Assembly (NCBI GenBank): GCA_030704615.1
Contig: CM060734.1
Span: 53,028,042-53,088,041 of the forward strand
DNA length: 60,000 bases
DNA from: Takakia lepidozioides
Taxonomy: Eukaryota > Streptophyta > Takakiopsida > Takakiales > Takakiaceae
Direction: 5' to 3'
This document shows positions 51,096 through 60,000 of this stretch, in pieces. Within the stretch, counting starts at the first letter, position 1, and the number at the start of each line of letters is the position of its first letter. The notes below the pieces were generated by a model, which was not told the DNA's origin, ran no database searches, and worked only from the letters and a program-made list of their open reading frames with translations. The position numbers and the translations under genes were made by a program.

Positions 51096-53317
51096 AGGAA
51101 GGCAGGGGTGAATCAAGCACAGTTGGTTGTTGGACAGAAATTTGGTGGAAGGGATAGCACCGTCACTATCATCACTTCTATTGAAAAAGAACGACAAGAG
51201 GGACATATCGAGGACTCCTCTTGTGCTTGTGGGGTTGTGAGGGAACTCTGTAAGGCAGGACGACTGAAAGAGGCGCTGCACATTTTGAACAATCAACGTA
51301 TGAGGGCAGACTCCAATACTTATCTGTCTCTCTTGCAGGAGTGCATCAAAATGAAAGGCCTTGCAGAGGGAATGCAGGTGCATGCCCACATTGTTCAAAG
51401 TGGATTTAAGCCAAGCATCTTTCTACTCAGCACCCTTGTCAAAATGTATGCCAAATGTGGGAGTGTTGTGGCTGCACGCCGAGTATTTGACAAAATGTCT
51501 CAACGAGATCTGTGTACATGGACAATAATGATGGCAGGATATGCCAAGCATGGGCATACTGAGGAGGCTTTTAAAATGTATGAGCAAATGCAACGAGAGG
51601 GGGTCATGCCTGACAGAGTCACGTTCATTTGCGTTCTCAATGTGTGTGCTAGCCTAGGAGCCCTGCAAAAGGGTAAAGACATCCATTCTGACATAATCAA
51701 AGCTGGAATTGTGTCCTATGTAAACTTGGAGAATAGCCTTGTTGACATGTATGCCAAATGTGGAAGCATGAGGGATGCACATCACGTATTTGACAATATG
51801 GCCAAACCAGATGTGGTATCATGGAATGCCATGATAACAGGATATGCTCAACACGGTTGTGGCAGGGAGGCTTTCAATATCTATGAACAGATGCAACAAC
51901 AAGGTGTGAAGCCCGACAGGGTCACATTCGTTTGTGTTATCAATGCTTGTGCCAGCCTAGGAGCCCTGGAAATGGGGAAAGTCGTCCATGGTGACATTAT
52001 TAAAACTGGAATTGCACCATATATAAATTTGGAGACTGCCCTTGTTGACATGTACGCCAAATGCGGGAGCATGAGGGATGCGCAACAAGTATTTGACAGT
52101 ATGGCTAAACGAAATGTGGTCTCATGGAGTGTGATGATAGCAGGATATGCCCAACATGGGTGTGGTAGGGAGGCTGTCCAGATCTACGAGCAGATGCAAC
52201 AGGAGGGGGTGAAGCCCAACAAGGTCACTTTCATTTGTGTTCTCAATGCATGTTCCAGCCTAGGAGCCCTGGAAAAGGGCAGAGAGGTCCATGGTGACAT
52301 CATCAAAACTGGAACTGCATCATATCTAAATTTGGAGACTGCCCTTATCGATATGTATGCCAAATGTGGGAGCATGAAGGATTCACATCAGGTGTTTGAC
52401 AATATAGCTAAAAGAGATGTGGTCTTATGGAATGCGATGATTGCAGGTTGTGCCCAGCATGGTTGTGGTAGGGAGGCCCTGCAACTATTTGAACAACTGC
52501 AACAGGAAGGCTTGAAGCCTGATGGTATCACCTTCACATCTCTGCTCGTCGCATGTAACCATGTGGGCCTGGTGGATGAAGGCTGCCATTACTTTGATTC
52601 TATGAGTCATGCTCATGGCCTCATACCGAGAGTGGAGCATTTTGGCTGCATGGTTGACCTTCTAGGCCGTGCAGGACAATTGGATGCCGCAGAGGACTAC
52701 ATTAACAGAATGCCGATCAAACCAGATGCTTTCGTGTGGATGGCCTTGCTTGGTGCATGCAAAATTCACGGGGATGTGGAGCGAGCAGAACGAGCTGCAA
52801 ATGCATTGTCAAATTGAACCACAGGACTCGGCAGCTTATCTGCTGCTATTGAACATGTATGCTGCACCTGCAAGGTGGGATGATAAATCAAAGGTGAGAA
52901 AAATGATGGATATCAGAGGTGTCAGATAGGAGGCAGGGTGCGGCTGCATAGAGGTAAAAAACAGGGTCCCTGTGTCTGTCGTAGAAGACTAGATGGAGGA
53001 AATCCATTCTGAGCTCCAAGGGACTGCCTGAATGGATGGAGGAGGCTGGATATGTGCCATGGTTTGTCCTGCATGAGTTGAAAAGAGCAGCAGAAGGAAT
53101 GTTTCCTTCACCATCACTGTGTGAAGCTGGCTATTGTATTTGGGCTCATCAGCACTGGGACTCCTGTCTGGCCATTTATAATCATCGGGTGTGTGGTGAC
53201 TGCAACTCTGCCATAAGTTCATATTGGAGATTATTGGACAAGCAGTTGTTCTAAAGGAATGCCAAGTGTTTTCACCATTTCCGAGATGGGCTGTGTTCTT
53301 GTGGTGGTTACTGGTGA
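51096..53317 (+). pseudogene. PPR-E-DYW gene, PPR part intact, C-terminus decayed
   Basis: An exon after acceptor TGCAG (51091-51095) is open to 52817, about 570 residues: VVRELCKAGRLKEAL, then five PLS-type triplet repeats of about 101 residues (MYAKCGSMRDAHHVFDNMAK, VVSWNAMITGYAQHGCGREA, GVKPDRVTFVCVINACASLG) and the start of E (VFLG-like WMALLGACKIHGDVERAERA). A frameshift at about 52810 moves the rest into another frame with further stops. DYW remnants are still visible: EEAGYVPWFVLHEL, RVCGDCNSAIS (the CxxC zinc motif) and CFHHFRDGLCSCGGYW ending at 53317. The HxE active site is not recognisable. It was an organelle RNA editing factor gene; a truncated PPR protein may still be made. Confidence 0.85.
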
Positions 53318-54815
53318 AACAAGAAAACGGCATGAGAAAGTGGGATGCTTTAAGTTGGAGTGCAGACAGCTGGCAGTGAGTGTGTGAGTTACACATAGTG
53401 ATTTTAACACGATGCATGGACGCATGGTATGGTGCAAAGTGCGAACTCCTCACAGCACTTACCTTGGTGCATAATGTTAGAGGGAAGTATTCTGGAGTAT
53501 CCAACTCCAAGTACAGGTACCTGTACTTGTGCGTCATCGCGGAAAGAGTACACCTCCCGCTGCGTGAGACTGCCTGTTACTATGACTGTCATAGTGGAGG
53601 CTGGGTTCTAACCTGGTCCAACCCCTCCTTTGCAGAAGGCGAAGTACTACATTTGGAACTTTTCACAAAACATTTACAAAAGAGTAATGTTCTAAAAAGC
53701 TGGCGTGTGAAAAAAATGGGCTCGTTCAATTTGCAGAGAGGTCTCGTCCAAACTGCAAATTGGAAATCCTCTTAGGCGCACTGAGATTTGCTGATGAGGA
53801 CGTCGCCATACGCCTCTGCCTGGGCCACTGATAGCAAACGGACACATGCTGATGGCAGACTCCATGTCTGCTGAATGCGCTTGACTGGTTGGCCTGCAGA
53901 ACCTGCACACTCCAAGAAATTAGAACAACCAGTTGTAAAGCAAGCCGGGGGAAATAAAAAGAAGTCTACACTATTATCGAGTATCGGACATGCACATGAA
54001 GGTTTACTATTAGACACACATTTGAGGGCTTTATGTGCCCCTCCCCCAAATAACAATTCAGTAACCCAAGTGTGTGCAGTTTCAGAGGCTCTTCAGTGCA
54101 AAACTTCCTAAGCAATGGTTGTGAAGTTGAAGATGGAATACTTTGAATGTGCTCTTCTTCTTGGAAGAGATGTTGTGTCTGTGGACTTGAAAGCCACAAG
54201 ACTTCCGATCTTGATCTGATGGGACAATCTGAGGGGTCTCCCTATAGTTTAGAAAGTTCTCGCTTTTTCTTTAGCAATGCTGAATCGAGCTTTAGTACAG
54301 AATACTCCTCAATTGTTCTGCACGCAAGATTCCAAGTTGAGAATCAAGTGCGGCAGAAGTGTGCCATTTAAACTGTGGGGGCGTCGATGAAGCTGCATCG
54401 GCAGCATCTGGGCTTTTGAAGTTCATCTAACAATGCCTGAATTCGATCTAGAACGAGTTCTCTACCAGCACAACAATTGGTCCGGCAAAATTTTCTTGAA
54501 CTATTAGTCCATATTTCATCATATTACCCTCCGTTGTTCATCCTCCTGAGAAAAACTTAAATGCCAATACCCAAGACCCAGGGTAAAAGACTCAGCGCCT
54601 TCCTCCCTAGTCGTTTTCAGAGACCACTCTACAATCTCCAGACTGCAAACTTAAGCTGGGTTAGCATCTGTGTAAGTCTGGACATGTTCGTTGTTCCTCA
54701 TCGTGTAGAGCCCAATGGAGCCCAAAACAAGTTGCATGAATGTTGTTGAAAGCTCACTAGCACCCCTCAGTAAAGGACCTTGTCAAAATGTTGATGCTGT
54801 CGGATTTTCGAGCAC
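53318..54815. other. Intergenic or 5' region of the next gene
   Basis: No confident feature. Some frames (for example 54147-54371) are Ser/Phe-rich and unrecognised. If the next gene has an OSB-like N-terminal domain it should be here, but I cannot see one. Confidence 0.4.
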
Positions 54816-54825
54816 AAACCTCTAC

Positions 54826-56198
54826 CTTGGAGCACGGAGCAGAGCTGGCATGAGTTTTTTAAAGATCCTTCACGATGGTGGGACAACCGCAATCGCAAGG
54901 TGTGGCTTTTTCTTAATGTACGATGTGAAGAAGTTCGTCCATCCTGCAAATGTGGGCTCTTGGCTCCTGTTAGTACCATGATTTGGTATTCTTCATGATG
55001 TTTACAAGGTTCTTGGGAGAGTCAGCTTGGTCTTAGCAGGCCGTGTTTCAATCTCTGCCTGCTCAGCTGCACCGTGGTGGTTCTCCCAGACCAATCCGAC
55101 ATTACCTGACTACAGACACAAGCAGCACACACAAGAGGTCCTTTTGGGTTGATGGTCGGTCAAATCCTCCATGGGTCATGACACAAGGTCAAGGACAATG
55201 TGGTGAGGGCACCTTCTTCTTCGACCTATTTCAGCCTGTTTTGCCCTCTCATCAGACTGGGCCCTGAATTTGCATATTGAATTCTGTAAGTTAGCTCGTT
55301 GGGTGGATCTGTGGTGGTTTGGAGTGACTTTGACAAGTTACTGCCGATGTGGCAGCAGGAAAGTATCCAAAAACAGATGACAGAGATGAGGAGAAGCTTT
55401 GGAATGAACACTTTTCCGACCCCAGTCAATGGTGGGACAATGGAGACAAAAAGGTGAATGCCTGTTGGAAGCAGACGCAAGTCAGCATAGGAACTAGTGT
55501 CTAAGTATGGTTGGGGTGTTTGCTGGAAGAATTATAGGCTGTCATTGTCAGCTGTTAGCAGCAAGGCAAGGATGTATGCATGATTTGTGCAGAGGCATGG
55601 ATAGCTGAAGGAGCAGGGATAGAGTGTGGGTCCAGATTCATCCAAGAGGGCCGGATTTCGAGCTCCAGATTACCTATGATTCCCTGTGGAAGGATAGCTA
55701 CAACAAACCTGCATGGGTAGATGGTAAACTGGAAGCCGCAGCAGCAGCGGCACAATTGATAAAATCAGGCACTGCTAATGAAGGCACCTTCTTCAACACA
55801 TTTCACCCTGTTTTTCCCTCTTATCAGAATCGGCCCTAAATTTCCATGTTGGATTCTGCAAGTTAGCTGGTTGAGTGAATCTTTGATAGTTTGGACATGA
55901 TACTGCCAATGTGACAACAGGAAAGTATCCAGAAACAGGTAACAGAGACGAGGAGAAGCTGTGGAATGAATACTTTTCTGAGCCCAGTCAATGGTGGGAC
56001 AATCGAGGCAAAAAGGTGAATGCCTGTTGGATTACAGAGAGTAGCAGATGCAATTGAGCATAGGAACTAGTGTGATCAGTTGAGTTGGGTGTTTCCTAGA
56101 ACAAATCTAGGCTATCATTGTCAGCTGCTAGCAGCAAGGCAAGGATGTATGCATGATCTGTGCAGAGGCATGGATAGCTGAAGCGGCAGGGATAGAGT
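54826..56198 (+). CDS. PDF-motif exons of the intact PPR-DYW gene (three two-exon units)
   Basis: Unit 1: SWHEFFKDPSRWWDNRNRK (54826-54899, then a GTGTGG donor) and a degraded second half around 55100-55190 (WVDGRSNPPWVM). Unit 2: exon 55359-55453 (EEKLWNEHFSDPSQWWDN, donor GTGAAT) and about 55626-55800 (HPRGPDFELQITYDSLW then PAWVDGKLEAA). Unit 3: exon 55921-56015 (EEKLWNEYFSEPSQWWDNR), whose second half starts the main exon at 56199. Units 2 and 3 are recent duplicates of each other. The motif is that of OSB organellar ssDNA-binding proteins, which carry one to three copies. Which units are spliced into the mature mRNA is not known. Confidence 0.68.
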
Positions 56199-59135
56199 GT
56201 GGTCCAGATTCATCCAAGAGGGCCAGATTTCAAGCACAAGATTACCAATGATTCCCTGTGGATCAATAGCTACAAGAAACCTGCATGGGTAGATGGTCAA
56301 CTAAAGGCAGCATCTACAGCGGCGCAGTTGATAAAATCAGGCACCTCAACCATGACCACAGCTTCTGGAAGAGGATCAAGAGAGGGAGTCCACAATGCCT
56401 CTTCTGGCACTTCTGGGCATGTGAAGATGCTTTGTGAGGCAGGCAGACTGAAAGAGGCTCTAGAGACTTTAAACCAAGGAGGCATTTCAGCAGATTCAGA
56501 TACGTATGTCTGTCTCTTGCATAAGTGCATCAAGCTGAAAGGCCTGGAAGCTGGAAAGCAGGTGCACATTCACATTATCCAAAGTGGATTCACGCCAAAT
56601 GTTTTTCTACTCAACACCCTTGTCAACATGTATGTTAAGTGCGGGAGCATCATGGATGCTCACCAAGTGTTCAACAGAATGCCTCAACGATCTTTGATCA
56701 CGTGGAATATAATGTTGGCAGGATTTACCAAGCACGGGTGTGGTAGGAATGCTTTGGAGACCTATGAGCAAATGATGCGCGAAGGGGTGAAGCCCAACCA
56801 CATCACGTTTGTTTGTGTTTGCAATGCGTGTGCAAGCCTGGGAGCCCTGGAAAAGGGGAAAGAGGTCCATGGTGACATCGTCAAAGCTGGAATTGTACCA
56901 AATGTCATTCTGAACAATACCCTGGTGGACATGTATGCAAAATGTGGGTGCATCGATGATGCAAAGAGAGTGTTCGACAGTATGGCTGAACGAGATGTGG
57001 TGTCATGGAGTGCGATGATTGCAGGATATGCACAGCAAGGGCGCGGGATGGAGGCTTTGGAGACCTATGAGCAAATGATGTGCGAAGGGGTGAAGCCCAA
57101 CCACATCACATTTGTTTGTGTTAGCAATGCGTGTGCAAGCCTGGGAGCCCTGGAAATGGGGAAAGAGGTCCATGGTGACATTGTCAAAGCTGGAATTGTA
57201 CCAAATGTCATTCTGAACAATACCCTGGTGGACATGTATGCAAAATGTGGGTGCATCGAGGATGCAAAGGGAGTGTTCGACAGTATGGCTGAACGAAATG
57301 TGGTGTCGTGGAGTGCGATGATTGCAGGATATGCACAGCAAGGGCGTGGGATGGAGGCTTTGGAGACCTATGAGCAAATGATGTGGGAAGGGGTGAAGCC
57401 CAACCACGTCACGTTTGTGTGCATTTGCAACGCATGTGCAAGCCTGGCAGCTCTGGAAAAGGGCAAAGAGGCCCATGGTGACATCGTCAAATCTAGAATT
57501 GTACCCGATGTCATTCTGAACACTGCCCTGGTGGACATGTATGCCAAATGTGGGAGCATCGAGGATGCGAAGGGAGTGTTCGACAGTATGGCTGAACGAG
57601 ATGTGGTGGCGTGGAGTGCGATGATTGCAGGATATGCACAGCAGGGGCGCGGGATGGAGGCTTTGGAGACCTATGAGCAAATGATGCGTGAAGGGGTGAA
57701 GCCCAACCACATCACGTTTGTGTGCATTTGCAATGCGTGTGCGAGCCTGACAGCCCTGGAAAAGGGCAAAGAGGTCCATGGTGACATCATCAAAGCTGCA
57801 TTTGTACCAAACGTCATCCTGAACACTGCCCTGGTGGACATGTATGCCAAATGTGGGAGCATGGAGGATGCAAAGGGAGTGTTCAATAATATGGCTGAAC
57901 GAAATGTGGTGTCGTGGAACGTGATGCTTGCAGGGTATGCACAGCAGGGGCGCGGGATGGAGGCTTTGGAGACCTATGAGCAAATGATGGGGGAAGGGGT
58001 GAAGCCCGACCACATCACGTTTGTGTGCGTTTGCAATGCCTGTGCAAGCCTGGCAGCCCTGGAAAAGGGCAAAGAGGTGCATGGTGACATCATGAAAGCT
58101 GCAATTGTACCAAATGTCATCCTGAACACTGCCCTGGTGGACATGTATGCCAAATGTGGGAGCATGGAGGATGCGAAGGGAGTGTTCAACAATATGGCTG
58201 AACGAGATGTGGTGTCGTGGAACGCGATGATCGCAGGATATGCCCAGCATGGTTGTCATAGGGAGGTCATGCAACTATTTGAAGGAATGCAAAAGAACGG
58301 CTTGAAGCCGGACAGTATCACCTTTATATGTGTTCTCTCTGCATGCAGCCACACTGGCCTACTGAATGAAGGAAGACGCTACTTTGATTCCCTGAGTCAA
58401 GATCATGGTGTCACTCCGACAGTAAAGCACTTTGGCTGCATGGTGGACCTTCTTGGACGTGCGGGACAACTGGATGAGGCAGTGAACCTGATTAATAAAA
58501 TGCCAATCAATCCAGATGTTGTGATCTGGAAGGCCTTGCTTGGTGCCTGCAGAATCCATGGCAATGTGGAGATGGCTGAACGTGCGGCAACATCTATCCT
58601 CAAGTGGGATGAACAGGATGCTGCGACTTATGTGTTGCTCTCAAACATCTATGCTGCAGCTGGCAGGTGGGATGATACTGCAAAGGTGAGAAGAATGATG
58701 AAGGTCAGAGGGGTTAGAAAGGAGCCAGGTCGCTGCTGCATTGAGGTTGGCAACAGGGTGCACACCTTCGTTGTAGATGACAAGTTGCATCCCAGAATTA
58801 AGAAAATCCATGCTGAGCTGAGAAGGTTATCTGGGCAGATGAAGGAGGCGGGGTATGTGCCTGACACGCGCTTTGTATTGCATGATGTGGGGGAGGAGGA
58901 GGAAAAGGAATTTTCTCTTTGCCACCACAGTGAGAACCTGGCCATTGGTTTTGGGCTGATCAGCACGACCCCTAGGACGCCTCTCCGTCTCATCAAGAAT
59001 CTTCGAGTGTGTGCTGACTGCCACACCTCCACCAAATTCATCTCAAAGATTGTTGGCCGAGCAATTGTTGTACAGGACGCTAACCGCTTTCACCACTTTG
59101 AAGATGGGATTTGTTCTTGTGGGGATTACTGGTGA
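56199..59135 (+). CDS. PPR-DYW RNA editing factor with N-terminal PDF motif (main exon, intact)
   Basis: 978 codons open to TGA. No ATG at the start: residues 1-36 (HPRGPDFKHKITNDSLW, KKPAWVDGQL) finish a PDF motif, so this is a 3' exon; the first in-frame ATG is at 56352. After a Ser/Thr/Gly linker, PLS-type PPR units run from about residue 70 to 745, including about five near-identical 101-residue (303-bp) triplets with EGVKPNHITFVCVCNACASL and MYAKCGSMEDAKGVFNNMAE. E/E+ motifs follow (WKALLGACRIHGNVEMAERA). The DYW domain has the deaminase HSE at 910-912, CADC at 938-941 and the end CSCGDYW, so the catalytic and zinc residues are present. The expected role is site-specific C-to-U editing of mitochondrial or plastid RNA; near-identical repeats would read similar base patterns. 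Confidence 0.93.
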   Translation: MVQIHPRGPDFKHKITNDSLWINSYKKPAWVDGQLKAASTAAQLIKSGTSTMTTASGRGSREGVHNASSGTSGHVKMLCEAGRLKEALETLNQGGISADSDTYVCLLHKCIKLKGLEAGKQVHIHIIQSGFTPNVFLLNTLVNMYVKCGSIMDAHQVFNRMPQRSLITWNIMLAGFTKHGCGRNALETYEQMMREGVKPNHITFVCVCNACASLGALEKGKEVHGDIVKAGIVPNVILNNTLVDMYAKCGCIDDAKRVFDSMAERDVVSWSAMIAGYAQQGRGMEALETYEQMMCEGVKPNHITFVCVSNACASLGALEMGKEVHGDIVKAGIVPNVILNNTLVDMYAKCGCIEDAKGVFDSMAERNVVSWSAMIAGYAQQGRGMEALETYEQMMWEGVKPNHVTFVCICNACASLAALEKGKEAHGDIVKSRIVPDVILNTALVDMYAKCGSIEDAKGVFDSMAERDVVAWSAMIAGYAQQGRGMEALETYEQMMREGVKPNHITFVCICNACASLTALEKGKEVHGDIIKAAFVPNVILNTALVDMYAKCGSMEDAKGVFNNMAERNVVSWNVMLAGYAQQGRGMEALETYEQMMGEGVKPDHITFVCVCNACASLAALEKGKEVHGDIMKAAIVPNVILNTALVDMYAKCGSMEDAKGVFNNMAERDVVSWNAMIAGYAQHGCHREVMQLFEGMQKNGLKPDSITFICVLSACSHTGLLNEGRRYFDSLSQDHGVTPTVKHFGCMVDLLGRAGQLDEAVNLINKMPINPDVVIWKALLGACRIHGNVEMAERAATSILKWDEQDAATYVLLSNIYAAAGRWDDTAKVRRMMKVRGVRKEPGRCCIEVGNRVHTFVVDDKLHPRIKKIHAELRRLSGQMKEAGYVPDTRFVLHDVGEEEEKEFSLCHHSENLAIGFGLISTTPRTPLRLIKNLRVCADCHTSTKFISKIVGRAIVVQDANRFHHFEDGICSCGDYW

Positions 59136-60000
59136 AAGGATGTTTTCTTGGAAAGATGCGAGTGTCTTGCCTCATTCATTGATCTGTGTAGCTACTCAGA
59201 TCATCCACCATTTCCTGAGAGGATTGACCTTGATGTACTGTTGAGTGCATTTCTGTACTGTTGAGTCATAGAGGACTGTTCGGTCATAGGCCAACTTACC
59301 CTAGTGTTTTGGATGGAAGGCTAGTGATGAATTGAGAATCCCCAGAATTCTCGACCTTGATCTTATAAGGTAAAATTGGGGTGCTCTACGCTTCCCACCA
59401 CGAGAACTAAACAGGGCCACACCCTGTCAGTCCAATGCGACCCCATCATGCTGCTGCTGCAGCTGAAGAGAAAACGACATAGCCACACCCGACTTTCACT
59501 TAACACATGCTTCATCCCCTAAGCGACTCCCTGTTCATTTGTGCATGATTGCGCGACATACCATCCCGTGTAGGCCGGCCACGAGAGTCCAAGCACCTGC
59601 ACTTTGCCATCCCTCACTGAGATACACCAGGTTCAGCGGTGTTAATCTGACCAACGCTTAGTTTGCCATCCCTCACTGAGCTACACCAGGTTCAGCGGTG
59701 TTAATCTGATCAACGCTTCCCTAGATTTCACAGTCCTCACAACTATGTATTCTACCAATCTCTGCCCACAGTGACGATTCACAATTCGCCGCTGCTGTCT
59801 AGATGCTCGCGCTCATTACACATTAGTGTTTGATTTCAATCATGTTCTAAACCAGTCTGTCATGCACTCTCAAGGCCGTCATTTCTGAGCTATTTCTACA
59901 TACTGAGTACTCTGAGATCTGTCTAAACTTTGCTCACAACTTACAGCGTTCACACTATGCAATGACTACGCAAAGACAGGTGACACATCGTGTACAAATC
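59136..60000. other. 3' region of the PPR-DYW gene and intergenic DNA
   Basis: Nothing coding is recognised apart from the short tandem duplication listed separately. Confidence 0.5.
59602..59720 (+). repeat. Tandem duplication of a ~60-bp unit
   Basis: TTTGCCATCCCTCACTGAG...TACACCAGGTTCAGCGG...CAACGCTT occurs twice in a row with two base differences. Confidence 0.9.

Noticed and set aside
57003-58274. 423-codon antisense open frame rich in His
   Set aside because: It is the exact shadow of the repeated PPR exon. It is open only because the 303-bp repeats are in phase, and its antisense periodicity carries no known domain.

Overview
ORGANISM. This is nuclear DNA of a land plant, most likely a non-seed lineage (bryophyte, lycophyte or fern). 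The window holds several PPR proteins of the PLS/E/DYW class, one with an intact DYW deaminase, which are organelle RNA editing factors. It also holds OSB-type PDF motifs, plant CLU and receptor-kinase gene pieces, GT-AG introns and a Ty3/gypsy retrotransposon. I cannot name the species. There is one assembly gap (24241-24740), and many frame breaks are single-base indels, so some 'pseudogenes' may be assembly errors.

LAYOUT. (1) 1-2830: two inverted arrays of a ~96-bp unit with a palindromic core flank a small gene of unknown family (919-1463); this resembles a foldback transposon. (2) 2890-16200: a PPR pseudogene split by a 12.2-kb Ty3/gypsy element (3544-15754). Its internal order is captured host exons, gag, protease, a C5 cytosine DNA methyltransferase, RT-RNase H, integrase and a PHD finger. 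(3) 16.2-27.5 kb: a secreted Gly/Pro-rich protein gene, two decayed PPR genes on the minus strand, the gap, and an inverted copy of the Gly/Pro-rich gene. (4) 27.5-36.1 kb: a unique block with a nine-exon gene joining a ParB-like domain to an N4/N6 DNA methyltransferase-like domain, an array of ~22-bp palindromes that also occur in three of its introns, and two divergent paralogues of the gene at 919. (5) 36.1-45.4 kb: a direct repeat of block 3 followed by another inverted copy. (6) 45.4-53.3 kb: two facing PPR genes with PDF exons in a large inverted repeat. (7) 54.8-59.1 kb: an intact gene with OSB-type PDF motifs followed by PPR and DYW domains.

HOW IT FITS. Three systems stand out. First, the retrotransposon carries both a DNA-methylation writer and a histone-reading type of finger. 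Its terminal repeats are permuted (A1 - internal - B1 A2 - B2), and it appears to prime reverse transcription from its own transcript. Second, the ParB-methyltransferase gene, the palindromes and the three-member unknown family recur together and may form one mobile or selfish system. Third, the PPR genes are fused to ssDNA-binding PDF motifs and are still amplifying by internal 303-bp repeats and inverted segmental duplication.
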